From the NCBI RefSeq assembly GCF_003576645.1, contig NC_044918.1:32756431-32820430 (forward strand): a stretch of 64,000 nt of DNA, given 5' to 3'. Below the pieces are notes generated by a model. The model did not search any database. It was not told the DNA's origin and saw only the letters and a list, made by a program, of their open reading frames with translations. Source of the stretch: Ipomoea triloba. Taxonomy: Eukaryota > Streptophyta > Magnoliopsida > Solanales > Convolvulaceae. Made by a program: the position numbers and the translations under genes. This document shows positions 11,826 to 22,977 of this stretch, piece after piece; the first letter of the stretch is position 1, and the number at the start of each line of letters is the position of its first letter.

Positions 11826-12984
11826 TGTAACCCCTCAGTTATTCCGGAAAAGTTAGGGTTCGAAATTTTTTTTTTTAGGCTATGACATTTATGAGAAGAT
11901 CTCTCGGTACTTCAAAAGAATTTTTTTTTTTAGACTAGTTATTAATAAGCTGCGATCTACGTACCGGTCACGAACCGAAAAATTTTTAAGGATGTATATA
12001 CAGTTCGAATTTCCCTAGAAAGTGGATTATTAAGTACGATACGATTAAGCCAGAACTTCCTATTTAGTTCAAGAGAAATTTAAACGGACTGTAAGAGTGA
12101 AATTGTTACGGACCTTCGTACCTGTATTTCGCGAGATTCCGAAAAATTTCTGATTTTAGTGGTTAATGACGAGATTATTTTTAGAATAATTTTGGTGTTA
12201 GAATTTTCCCGAATTAAGTTATAATCCTCCAAACCTTTATCTGATTTGATCCCACACTGGCAAAATAATCCCTACTCTTCAAGATCTACCATGGAATTTT
12301 GACAAGTGTCACCCTTATTACCACATGGTGATTAAATAGTGTTTTGTCATAAGAAGTATGGGATGATCATACTTGTTAACTTAAGCTTCAAGCCATCTTT
12401 CCCATCACTCACTCTCTCTCTCTCATTTTCGAAAATAGAAGGGAAAAGAAGAGGAAGAAAATTTCATTCTTCTACATTGTGATCCAAGAACTCCATAGCT
12501 TTTTCTTCAACACAAGTGCTCCATAATAGGTCAAAACTTTGGTTTTGTTCGGTTAATATGACTAGAATCCTTCCTAGAACTTAAGTTTAAACTAAGGGTT
12601 CATGAAAATATTGTTATCATGGTGATTTTTGTTTAGGATCTTCGGTGAAAAGTTTGGAGGAGAAGATCACCATCTTTCTACGGTCTTAAAAATTTACTTG
12701 GGAGGTAAGGAATCCCTTAAGTTGGTTTAGTCACTTGAAGGTGAACAAATGCTAGTAAATTATGTGACTAGGAATTTTATGTGAAAGTTATGTGCTAAGT
12801 TATGGATCTACAAGTTGGCTCAAAGAAACTACACTTTAATGTTTGGTAATTTTGTATGCATGTCCATAGTTAATTTATGCATGTATATGTTGTGTTTATG
12901 TTCTTATAGGCTTATACTTGTGAAAATAGTGGAAAAATCGGGGCGTTACAACCCAGTTTTTGCTGCCCGAAGTTGGCAGAATCG

Positions 12985-13165
12985 GATGGACACGGCCTTG
13001 GACGCGCGTCCACTTCGCGTCCATCGGCGCCCAGAGTTTCGGCGTCACGGCCGAAAGGCCGGACGCGACCACGCTGCGCGTCCGTGGGTGCCCAGAATTT
13101 CGGCGTCACTGCCGAATGAGCGGACGCGGCCAGGACGAACGCGTCCGACGCTGCGGACATCCGCG
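12985..13165 (+). repeat. GC-rich GGACGCG word block in 3' LTR
   Basis: Repeated words GGACGCG, GACGCGCGTCC and 'cccagagtttcggcgtcac' (about 13028, with a variant near 13090). Equivalent to the block at 4945-5100. Minus-strand and plus-strand ORFs across it (12815-13423, 12912-13391) are by-products of the GC content. Confidence 0.6.
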
Positions 13166-13509
13166 AGTCTGCGCGACGCGGTTCCATTATCGACTGAATC
13201 TTCTTCCGATGTTTTTGCTCCTGAATGTGATGATGTTTGGAAGGCCTACGAGCAACCGAGTCAATTCTTTTTTTTGAAAGTTCAAATATTATTTTGTAAG
13301 TTACGTTCATTAATTTGGAGAAAAATTGTGTTTTTAAGAAACAAGTGTGACCCTTGTCACTTGGAATTTCATGGTGAAAAGTCATTGACAAACATGTGCA
13401 TTTTTGGAAACATATTTGGATAAGAATGATCGTTTTGAGTCATCATGTGTTAATACTAATTAAACTCAAGGAAAGGAAATAATGTTTTGAAAACCATAGT
13501 TTCTGGATA

Positions 13510-13860
13510 ATGTTGTTGAGATGTTGACTTTGCGGGAGGCTTGTGAGCCGTGGCCCGGAAGTTATTGAGATGTTTGACTTTACAGGAGGCTTGTGAGCCG
13601 TGGCCCGGAAGTTATTGAGATGTTTGACTTTACGGGAGGCTTGTGAGCCGTGGCCCGGAAGTTATTGAGATGTTTGACTTTACAGGAGGCTTGTGAGCCG
13701 TAGCCCGGAAGTTATTGAGATGTTTGACTTTGCGGGAGGCCTGTGAGCCGTGGCCCGAAAGTTATTGAGATGTTGACTTTACGGGAGGCTTGTGAGCCGT
13801 GGCCCGGAAGTTATTGAGATGTTGACCTCATGGGAGGCATGAGTGCCGCGGCCCGAGGTT
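13510..13860 (+). repeat. 50-bp tandem array in LTR
   Basis: About seven copies of a 49-50 bp unit containing 'gggaggcttgtgagccgtgg' and ending 'cccggaagttatt', with small differences between copies. It is natural LTR structure, since it is diverged and has a different period from the 42-bp duplications. Confidence 0.85.
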
Positions 13861-14254
13861 CTTGAGAATATCCCAAGTATGCCTTACACTTATCCAGGGG
13901 GAAACTAAGTAAATTTTACTAAGTATGAAAACCTAGTTACTCCGTAACCAGGTCGTAGAATAAAATGTCTTGAGTTCCGGACAGTAAGTGTGTGTGTTGT
14001 GGAACTCACTATTTTGAATTAAATGATGGAATTCTCGGAAATGAAAGTATTATATGCTGATGTCACTCATATACTATGCTATACTTTCTTTTGGTTGATA
14101 ATCTGATTGCAGGTAGATTGCAACTTATGGGTAAAGCTTACAGTTTTCTGAGTATTATGTTTCTTTTTTTTGAAACCTTTGTTTACTTTTGAGTGACAAT
14201 GGATTTCCTTACTTAGTCGTCGTGCTAACTACACTTCGTTGTGTCCTTTGTCAG

Positions 14255-14725
14255 ATGGAATCTAGTGTGGGCTCATGCAGCCCCGTGGACTCCGATCCAT
14301 CGGAGTTTGAGTTCCCCGTCTTAGATTACGATGACTACGTACAGTATCTGTCCGATGATGACCCGTTCGCCCCCGGCTATGCTCTAGACCCTCTAGTGCT
14401 GACTTGTACTCCCAACCTTGTTCCCACTTCTGTCTCACCAGCGGTACCGGTTTGGTCACCTGCCCCTGTTGACCCGTTGTGTCCTCTGGACGTCATCCAG
14501 GCTAGCTATGGGTTTTATCCCATAGAGGTTTTACCCGAGAGTGATCCCCTCGAGTTTGTCGTTCGCTATCCCTACCCGTGGGACCCGAGTCCCCTGGAGT
14601 ATCATGAGGAGTGGATGATGTATATCGATACTTGCAACTTTCTGGACCACATCACATGGTTCGAGGGTGAGTGGCACCTCGTTTGGGGCACTTATACTGG
14701 CCCGGTGTACCACTCGTTAGACTAG
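14255..14725 (+). CDS. LTR-encoded conserved ORF, 156 residues, unknown function
   Basis: I do not recognise this protein. It lies inside the LTR, just before its 3' end. I chose ATG 14255 over the upstream ATG at 14189 because similarity with the other copies begins there and because CTAAC (14225-14229), a T-rich stretch and CAG (14252-14254) immediately before it look like a plant branch point and 3' splice site. Composition: acidic N-terminus (FPVLDYDDYVQYL, DDD), a proline/valine-rich middle, then a conserved aromatic C-terminal half (DPLEFVVRYPYPWDPSP, EWMM, FLDHITWFEGEWHLV, GTYTGPVY). No signal peptide or membrane segment is seen. The diverged inverted copy at 6560-7032 differs mostly at synonymous sites, which suggests past selection on the protein. 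The solo LTR at 33857-39341 has lost it by deletion. Confidence 0.6.
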   Translation: MESSVGSCSPVDSDPSEFEFPVLDYDDYVQYLSDDDPFAPGYALDPLVLTCTPNLVPTSVSPAVPVWSPAPVDPLCPLDVIQASYGFYPIEVLPESDPLEFVVRYPYPWDPSPLEYHEEWMMYIDTCNFLDHITWFEGEWHLVWGTYTGPVYHSLD

Positions 14726-15115
14726 GTAGTGCCTAGGGTGGGAAGTCAAGTCTGGCCTTTTGTGTATATATCTTTTGTAGCCATGCTAGTGCTAAGATGG
14801 CTAGTGAGGTCGGGTCTAGCTCAAACTCTCTTGGTGGGCTGTAACTAAACTTTGGTACATGTTAGTAGCTAGTTTAGCTACTCTTTTGTTGATGCTATGA
14901 AAATATATATCAAGTTATGATGGTCATGATGATATAGTACAGTTTCTTTATCTTTAGCTTGTGCATCTAGAATGAATCCTATATGTATGTGATTGGGTTT
15001 AGTCTAGGTGTGGCGGTAACTACTCCGGCTGTTCGGTACAGCCAAGTACGGGTGTTACATTGACTTATTAAGCTCCCAAGAAATATCCCAAAGCATAGAG
15101 AGTAAGCTTGCACAA

Positions 15116-15682
15116 ATGATGAGAACAATCGACCCAAGCAATACTCCCGAGTCAAATTCATTCCCTACTTCCCACCTAAACACCCACTACCCACCTCCAT
15201 CCCGAATTCATCTAGAAAACAATACTACCTATTCCTTTGAAACACCACCCTCTTTCCCATATAACACCCATACAAATCCTTGTGATTATACCCCACCGGC
15301 CACCGATGAAATTGAAATCCTAAAAGCAAAAATAGACGAATTCACGAGGATGGCCAAGGAGGATACGGCTAAACTAAAAGCCGAGATCAAGAGCGAACTA
15401 ACGGACTATCTCGCTACCCTCCGGGAGGAAGAACTTCCATTAGAAGAGGTCGAAACGAAGATGTTATCCATGATGCAAGAGCTCATGAAGATGAATGAGT
15501 CCCGAGCTAACTCCACCATCAAGGATGACATCCCCACTTTGGAAGCCCATCCAAGGATTGTACAAGATGTCGAAAACGCACAAAATGCTAAGGAAGAGGA
15601 GAGTTTTGAAGGAATGGAGGATTGTTACGCTCCGGTACTTGAAGAAGTTCCAATCTTCGAATTGAAAATCAAAAGGAGGTAG
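15116..15682 (+). CDS. Retroelement ORF 1, coiled-coil protein of unknown function
   Basis: 188 residues that I cannot assign to a known domain. The N-terminal third is rich in proline, serine and asparagine. The middle (EIEILKAKIDEFTRMAKE onward) is a charged, heptad-like helix that could form a coiled coil; the C-terminus is acidic. It is in the same orientation as the surrounding element and 2 bp ahead of the next ORF in another frame, so the two may once have been one reading frame or a pair. The open frame may extend a little upstream into the junction with the neighbouring LTR. It is likely an element protein rather than a host gene, because the flanks are element DNA. Confidence 0.5.
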   Translation: MMRTIDPSNTPESNSFPTSHLNTHYPPPSRIHLENNTTYSFETPPSFPYNTHTNPCDYTPPATDEIEILKAKIDEFTRMAKEDTAKLKAEIKSELTDYLATLREEELPLEEVETKMLSMMQELMKMNESRANSTIKDDIPTLEAHPRIVQDVENAQNAKEEESFEGMEDCYAPVLEEVPIFELKIKRR

Positions 15683-15684
15683 AG

Positions 15685-16452
15685 ATGGAGAGTGAGGACG
15701 ATGACATTGAGATGGTGTGGGAAGATGAAGAGCCAACATATGGTAAAATTCCTAATCCTTCTTGCATTAATATTCTTGAAAATCCTTGTGCTCTTGTTGC
15801 AAACACCCTTGACACTTGTGTGGATGACTCCCTTTGCATTAATATTTCCACTACATATGATTATGATTGCTTTAAATTTCGGGAGGATGATTCCATGGAA
15901 AATTTTGATATATTGATTAATGGTTGTAAGGATTCTCTTTTGTTTAAATATGAATATGATTGCTTTAACTTTTCGGAAGATGAATCCTTTGTCTTGGGTG
16001 AAAGTGAGATGGAGAGTGAAGGGGATGATGCTTCATTCTATTCGTGTGAGAGTGTGAGTGATTTTTCTAATCCAATAGAGTGGAGTGATGAAGAAAAGGA
16101 GTGTGAGGAAGAGATGGTGGGAAATGATAGGTCTTTCACGTTTGATCTTATGGAGAGAGTTGAGTGGAGAGAGTTGACCACACTCGAGATTGAGGAAGGG
16201 AGTGTGGAGATATGGTTTGAAACAAACGAGAAGATCTTTAGGGGGGAAAGAGAGGAAAAAGAAAAGGAAGTAGACACCATCCTAGAAGAGTTAAGGAGGG
16301 TGTTTGATGCTAAAACTTTTCCAACCATGCATTTTCTTCTTCCTTTATTTATGTGGGTATTCAAGGATGTTACCCATCTTGGGGTATTCCTTGAAGCAAA
16401 GGTTCACGGGACGCTTGGTAAGGTCCCAAAATCTGTGTGCTTCGAAGGATAG
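15685..16452 (+). CDS. Retroelement ORF 2, acidic protein of unknown function
   Basis: 255 residues, very acidic (many D/E, few basic residues until the end). Two related segments, YDYDCFKFREDDS and YEYDCFNFSEDES (about residues 59-71 and 92-104), are an internal repeat. The C-terminal part is more hydrophobic (TMHFLLPLFMWVF) and ends GTLGKVPKSVCFEG shortly before the 'gaggcagtcccaacg' untranslated phrase. No enzyme motif is present. A host gene is unlikely given the position inside a retroelement. It might occupy the env-like position of an Athila/Tat relative, but I see no clear signal peptide. Confidence 0.5.
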   Translation: MESEDDDIEMVWEDEEPTYGKIPNPSCINILENPCALVANTLDTCVDDSLCINISTTYDYDCFKFREDDSMENFDILINGCKDSLLFKYEYDCFNFSEDESFVLGESEMESEGDDASFYSCESVSDFSNPIEWSDEEKECEEEMVGNDRSFTFDLMERVEWRELTTLEIEEGSVEIWFETNEKIFRGEREEKEKEVDTILEELRRVFDAKTFPTMHFLLPLFMWVFKDVTHLGVFLEAKVHGTLGKVPKSVCFEG

Positions 16453-17454
16453 AGCACACAACGTCTGGCCATGAGACATTAAACCATGGCGCACTTGGGA
16501 GGCAGTCCCAACGTTATCCTTAGAATAGAACTTAATTTCTTGTTTACTTTTTCTTTCTTTTCGTTTATTAGTAATTTTCTGTTTAGGATAGCCTTGCTTG
16601 AGCTAACATTGTAGGTGATTTTGGTGCTAAGTCATGACAAATGAGCTAAACCGGATCAAACATGGAAGGCAAAAGCCAGGAGACGAAGAAGGTGATCAGC
16701 ATTGCTGACCACGCCTGCTCACACGCGTGGATTCCAGAGCCGCTCCACGAGGACCACCACGCGTGTGAGTCGCGTGGACAGGTCCTGGACAGATTTTCAT
16801 GCATTATTTTCTTTTCATCCAATTTTTCTAAGTCTCCCAGGTCTGGCTGTGCCAATAATCACAACTTTTAAGCAAATATCAAAAGGCGAGGAGATGATGA
16901 GCCGACAATCTTCAAATTGATGGGCAGTAAGCTGAAGACAAAGCTGTAGACGCATTGTATGGTATATCATTCTAACTTTTCTTCCTATTTTTATGAGCAT
17001 ATTTGACTAGGTTCACAGAGGATGAGTCGCATGATTTTGTTATAATGGGTATAGTATTTTTAGAAAATTTACTTGAAGCCCATAACATACTTTTAAAGTG
17101 TGGAAAGATGCTTTAATGCACAATCTTTTAAGACCCTAATCTTTTTTCCTCTATTCCTAATGGAAACATCGAGGACGATGTTCACTTTTAAGTGTGGAAA
17201 GGATTTATGTTTCTTGAAATAGTTGATTAATTGAGTGATAAGGTATAGGAACTAGAGGGCGTGTTATTGCCAATACTATCTAGGAGGACGCCTAACCTTA
17301 TGTCAAATACGAATGTCTTAAATATGCTTTGGAAGTTACACTTTGCACCAATTTGCACAATTTGACCAAAAATCGAAAATTTGTATGTGTGCTTGCATGT
17401 TCTTCACCTTGTATTTTGTTTGGACCTCAGTCAAGGATCTCTCGAAGTGAGAGT

Positions 17455-19177
17455 GTAAACCCCTTGAGTTTTAGAAAGATAAAAATTGCGAAGCCCGGAA
17501 ATTGAACTAATCTTAGCAGGACATGGGGTTATCGATCCACAGGGAGTGGTCGTAGACTTTTTATGTACAAACAAATACCCGGAGTATTCCGGGGTTATCG
17601 ATCCACAGGGAAGCGGGGTATTAAGCACTAGTTACTAATTAATTCACGAGAAGCTATTCCTACGTTAACAATGTGTATTTATCTATAATTATGAAAACAA
17701 AATAAATAAAGCAAGGCAAACGGATTTTTATATACAAGAGATTAAGAGCGGGATTTTTGGAGGTCAAAGTGTTTAATCACCTAGTGCCAATCTAAAGTGA
17801 AATAATCATTCGGGTTAAACAAGTGTGGATGATTGCAATCTAAAAGGGAAAGATTACTCTCGTAATTCAATCCCGAAATAAGGTAATTGGAATACTCACT
17901 CTCGTGAGCTATTCACAACATATAATCAAGAACAAGCAATAAATGGAATACCCACTCTCGTGGGCTATTCACAATTGGAATACTCACTCTCGTGAGCTAT
18001 TCACATTAAATCCCTTAATCAACATGTCCTCTCTCGAGGTACAAGAATCAAGTGCAATTGTGGGTGCTCTAAGTCATAGACAAATTTAGCAATGAAACAA
18101 GTAATTAGGATCCTTAACTACAAGCATCAAGAAATTAAGCCACAATTACAACACAAGTAATAAACCCAAATAGATATTTCATTCAAGCAATTCAAGAACT
18201 AGGCACATAGGTTCATAAACACTTATCAATCCAAAAATCCCAAAGGAAAGCTTAGCCTATCATGGCTAAAATAGATTCAACAACAAACAATTCAAAGGAA
18301 GATTTACTAAAGCTTAAAATAGAGAAGAGATGAAGAAATTCTCCCGAATATGTCTTCCAAGCTCTTCTCCTCTCTTGTTGCGGCTTCGAATCTTCTTCCT
18401 TGCTCTCCTTTTTGGTCCAAATCCGCAGCCAAGCTTGTTAGGGTTGATAGGAAGTGATGCTTTTATAGTGGGTGGAGAATGGGGGCAAAAATGGCAATTC
18501 AAAGAACTGCAAAATCGCAGATCTGCAACTCTCGCCGCGGCGAGAGCGTCACTGCCCAAAATTTGGGATTCTCGCCACGGCGAGAATGAAGCTCGCCGCG
18601 GCGAGAATCCGCCTGTGACGAAGCTCCAACTTGCAGCCTAATTTTGACCCTTTTACCTTTTGAATAACACTTTAATGTCTTCATAACAATTGTAGCCCTA
18701 GAAGTCTTCTTTCCAATGGTTCAAGAATCACCTCATTTGGATACTCCTAGACTGAGATATGGTCCAATTACCGAGGTGTCGCCATATTTAGCAGGAATTA
18801 CAACTCTTTGATCTTTTGACCAGTTTTCCTTTTGATCTACACTTTGATGTCTTCATAAGAGTTGTAGCCCTTGAAGTCTTCTTTCCAATGGCTCAAGAAT
18901 CATCTCATTTGGATATTCATAGGAAGAGATATGGTCCGATTACCAAGATGTCGCCATGGTAGCGGGAATTACAACTCTTTGGCTCCTTTGAATTGGCTTT
19001 TGCTCCCAAATAGTTCTAATGCACTTCTAAACACATCAAAAACATCTAAACCAAGCATTATACCATTTAAAATATGAAAACAAGGAAATAAGCATTGGAC
19101 ACCACATTTTATCACACAATTAACTATAAAACCTACATAAAAACACAAGTAAAATAGGTACAAATGAGAGTGCATCA
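17455..19177 (-). mobile_element. Athila-like solo LTR with GAGAG target duplication
   Basis: On the plus strand it begins TGTAAACCCC and ends GAGAGTGCATCA, in minus orientation TGATGCACTC...GGGGTTTACA. GAGAG lies on both sides (17450-17454 and 19178-19182), with no internal region attached, so recombination between two LTRs has left a solo LTR. Its organisation parallels the LTR at 46234-47978 ('gttgtagccct', 'gaagtcttctttc', 'gatatggtc'). In its own orientation three CTCGCCGCGGCGAG-type words (18530-18610) precede a TATA-like CTATAAAAGC (reverse of 18457-18466). Its second part is duplicated at 20241-20892 by the assembly. Confidence 0.8.
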
Positions 19178-21954
19178 GAGAGCCTAAGTGAGCTTTGAGT
19201 GAAAACAATCCTTAATCCCTAGAAAAAGGCATGATGGGTTGATATGGTGAAAAGTATAAAGGCAAAAGGTCATTCCTAGAGAGAAAAGCGAGGTGAGCCA
19301 TCTTGTCTGGATAAGGGGTAACCATTACACTGTCTTCGAAAAAGCATGGAGATCCATGTGAAGTCGGTTACCCCGAAGAGATCTTGAAAGATGAGAAAAT
19401 AGAGGGGAGGTGAGCCACTTCGCTAGGATTCAGGCACTCATTGCACTGACCTTTGAAAAAGCATGGATCTCCATGTGAAGTCGGGTAGCCTGATGACGTT
19501 ATGCTAGGAAGTGAGAAAATAGAGTGATCGCCCAAGCCATGGCGATGAGCGGTCCATGTCCCTGCCCTCACTTATTTTAACGTAAAGGGGCTTTGGCGTT
19601 TAGGTTGGAAATTGGCTAGGGGGTGAGTATCGTTCCCACTAGTCGGATCGGCTGGAGGTCCCTAGAAAATACAAGGTGAAACCCAATTGTCACTTGCATG
19701 CTTGAAGGTGTGAACAAAACTTTTTATGTTATATCTATCTCCTAAGACTTAACTTCCTTAGCATATTTCTTACATTTGGTCAGCATGAGTTTAGTGGTGT
19801 TGGTAGATAGTGTAGGGGATTTCACCCACTCAACTCCAAACACCTACACATCGCTTGATCAATTGACAATGAGAGAACAAACTATCCTTGGTGCTTATAT
19901 GATTAGTGTTTAGAAAAGTATGCTTGCTTGAGGACAAACAAGGTTTAAGTGTGGAAACTTTGATAAGCACCAAGAATAGCTCATTTTAGGGGTTATTTAA
20001 AGGGCTATAATTGTATGGTTTAGTACCCCTTTCATAAGAATATCATGCGTTAAGACTCGAATGTGACCAAAACCGCTAACAAGAGCTTGGAAGATGCTTT
20101 TTAGCTATTTTACAGCCAAACGGAGGACCTAAGGCCAAAACGGAGCAGAAAATGGAGAAACTATGAAGCAGGAGCCTCCCACGAAGCCTCACACGCGTGT
20201 GGAGGGGAGTGGAAACATTCCAGTAACTCCCCACGACCTNCAACTCTCGCCGCGGCGAGAGCGTCACTGCCCAAAATTTGGGATTCTCGCCACGGCGAGA
20301 ATGAAGCTCGCCGCGGCGAGAATCCGCCTGTGACGAAGCTCCAACTTGCAGCCTAATTTTGACCCTTTTACCTTTTGAATAACACTTTAATGTCTTCATA
20401 ACAATTGTAGCCCTAGAAGTCTTCTTTCCAATGGTTCAAGAATCACCTCATTTGGATACTCCTAGACTGAGATATGGTCCAATTACCGAGGTGTCGCCAT
20501 ATTTAGCAGGAATTACAACTCTTTGATCTTTTGACCAGTTTTCCTTTTGATCTACACTTTGATGTCTTCATAAGAGTTGTAGCCCTTGAAGTCTTCTTTC
20601 CAATGGCTCAAGAATCATCTCATTTGGATATTCATAGGAAGAGATATGGTCCGATTACCAAGATGTCGCCATGGTAGCGGGAATTACAACTCTTTGGCTC
20701 CTTTGAATTGGCTTTTGCTCCCAAATAGTTCTAATGCACTTCTAAACACATCAAAAACATCTAAACCAAGCATTATACCATTTAAAATATGAAAACAAGG
20801 AAATAAGCATTGGACACCACATTTTATCACACAATTAACTATAAAACCTACATAAAAACACAAGTAAAATAGGTACAAATGAGAGTGCATCAGAGAGCCT
20901 AAGTGAGCTTTGAGTGAAAACAATCCTTAATCCCTAGAAAAAGGCATGATGGGTTGATATGGTGAAAAGTATAAAGGCAAAAGGTCATTCCTAGAGAGAA
21001 AAGCGAGGTGAGCCATCTTGTCTGGATAAGGGGTAACCATTACACTGTCTTCGAAAAAGCATGGAGATCCATGTGAAGTCGGTTACCCCGAAGAGATCTT
21101 GAAAGATGAGAAAATAGAGGGGAGGTGAGCCACTTCGCTAGGATTCAGGCACTCATTGCACTGACCTTTGAAAAAGCATGGATCTCCATGTGAAGTCGGG
21201 TAGCCTGATGACGTTATGCTAGGAAGTGAGAAAATAGAGTGATCGCCCAAGCCATGGCGATGAGCGGTCCATGTCCCTGCCCTCACTTATTTTAACGTAA
21301 AGGGGCTTTGGCGTTTAGGTTGGAAATTGGCTAGGGGGTGAGTATCGTTCCCACTAGTCGGATCGGCTGGAGGTCCCTAGAAAATACAAGGTGAAACCCA
21401 ATTGTCACTTGCATGCTTGAAGGTGTGAACAAAACTTTTTATGTTATATCTATCTCCTAAGACTTAACTTCCTTAGCATATTTCTTACATTTGGTCAGCA
21501 TGAGTTTAGTGGTGTTGGTAGATAGTGTAGGGGATTTCACCCACTCAACTCCAAACACCTACACATCGCTTGATCAATTGACAATGAGAGAACAAACTAT
21601 CCTTGGTGCTTATATGATTAGTGTTTAGAAAAGTATGCTTGCTTGAGGACAAACAAGGTTTAAGTGTGGAAACTTTGATAAGCACCAAGAATAGCTCATT
21701 TTAGGGGTTATTTAAAGGGCTATAATTGTATGGTTTAGTACCCCTTTCATAAGAATATCATGCGTTAAGACTCGAATGTGACCAAAACCGCTAACAAGAG
21801 CTTGGAAGATGCTTTTTAGCTATTTTACAGCCAAACGGAGGACCTAAGGCCAAAACGGAGCAGAAAATGGAGAAACTATGAAGCAGGAGCCTCCCACGAA
21901 GCCTCACACGCGTGTGGAGGGGAGTGGAAACATTCCAGTAACTCCCCACGACCT
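18526..21954. repeat. Direct duplication flanking the N at 20240 (assembly)
   Basis: 18526-20239 and 20241-21954 are the same 1714 bp at an offset of 1715, joined by a single N. The left copy stops mid-phrase at 'ccacgacct' and the right copy continues past it. This is most simply two overlapping contigs placed end to end. Features in 18526-20239, including part of the solo LTR and the LTR start at 19961, are therefore present twice only on paper. Confidence 0.9.
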
Positions 21955-22977
21955 CCACCATGCGTGTGGAAAGATCGCGGAAAAGAGCCTTCGGGGCTCG
22001 ACGCGTCGAGAGCCCTGTGTCACCCTAAAAATCTACTGCGCGGAATTATTACTATCTTGCCCCTATTTTGTTCCCCCTATATAAGGCTCCTTATTTCAGA
22101 CCTTTGAAGGAGGAAGAAGCACCCCAATCTTTAGATCTTAGTTTTCTTTTCCAAATTCTTCCTCTTTGGGGAGGAATTCCAATACTCCTCCTTAGATTAG
22201 AGTAAATTAGGATGAAGATGATGATGTAGATTTAAAGCTTCCTTTAGGTAACATTCTTCTTTTAATATAAAGTTTGAATCTTTACTTTCTTGCTTTGTTT
22301 CTTTTGTGTTATTTATGTTTAATATGTTAGAGTAGAGTAGTTGGGTGTGTGTGCCCTTGTTGATCTATGGATTGATGCTTATATTTTATCTTATGATCTT
22401 GGTGTTGCGGGAGTATGATTGATGAATATATGGATGATGTTGTTCAATCTTTGCTTCTATTTCCGGCCGGGGTAGTTAGTAAACCGAGTGGAAGTGAGAG
22501 TGTGCGCGATAGCGACCTCTCACGAGCCCAACTCATCTATATCTCCGCTCTTAATCCGAAAGGATGAGATCCGAGAGGAGTGGTAGGCTAGGTGTTCGAT
22601 GAAATGCCTCAACCGAATGAGGATTGAGAGTTTGAGTGTGACGCCACTCAATACTAAGACCGTGACTCCCTAGATCAATCCCGAAACCCAATTCCAAGCT
22701 ACCAACGATAATCAATCCTTTGGCTTAACTTTGGCATGCACCCATTTCCTTTTACCTTTTGTATTTTTCATCTTATTTTACCTTCAAACCTTTCAACCAC
22801 CCATGAACAAATCCTCCACCTTTGATTCTTGTAACTCTTACCTTTCAACTTCCTAAATGCCACACATATTCGGTTCCCATTCGCCATCCTTGAGAGACAC
22901 GACACTCGGGGAGTCTTGACTCTTCGTTTTACCACTTCCACCTTCACATTCACCTCACCACAATACACACAACATCA
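21676..22977 (+). mobile_element. Athila/Tat-like LTR (3' LTR of the element from 15060)
   Basis: Starts TGATAAGCACCAAG after 'aagtgtggaaactt', the usual junction of polypurine tract and LTR in this group. It contains a palindromic word block (acacgcgtgt, gacgcgtcgag; 21905-22010), a TATA box at 22077-22087 and transcript-like sequence. The end at 22977 ('acacaacatca') is my best guess from comparison with the other LTRs and is uncertain. A partial second copy at 19961-20239 is the assembly duplicate. Confidence 0.65.
22077..22087 (+). promoter_or_regulatory. TATA box of Athila/Tat-like LTR
   Basis: CTATATAAGG about 60 bp after the palindromic word block in the LTR; transcription would start some 30 bp downstream. 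Position and sequence fit an LTR promoter. Confidence 0.6.

Larger units (their letters stand above)
11826..15059 (+). mobile_element. Complete 3' LTR of chromovirus B (3.2 kb)
   Basis: Starts TGTAACCCCT right after the polypurine tract and ends GGGTGTTACA. The 5 bases after it are TTGAC or TGACT depending on the edge; the matching 5' target duplication is lost. Contents in order: AT-rich start, a GC-rich word block (12985-13165), a 50-bp tandem array (13510-13860) and an ORF (14255-14725). The length fits the long LTRs of Tekay/Del-type chromoviruses. Confidence 0.85.
15060..17454 (+). mobile_element. Internal region of an Athila/Tat-like element, probably non-autonomous
   Basis: Starts abruptly at the end of the chromovirus B LTR, continues through two ORFs (15116-16452) and an untranslated stretch, and is interrupted at 17454 by a solo LTR; it resumes at 19183 (assembly copy 20898) and reaches an LTR start at 21676. 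The untranslated part has phrases common to Athila-type elements: 'gaggcagtcccaacg' near 16500, 'catcgaggacgatgttcac' near 17168, and 'aagtgtggaaa' before the LTR. No gag, protease, RT or integrase motifs are seen in the surviving 3 kb. Confidence 0.6.

Noticed and set aside
12815..13423. ORFs of 202 and 159 residues on both strands
   Set aside because: They lie in the GC-rich word block of the LTR where stops are rare; no domain, and no conservation in the other LTR copies.
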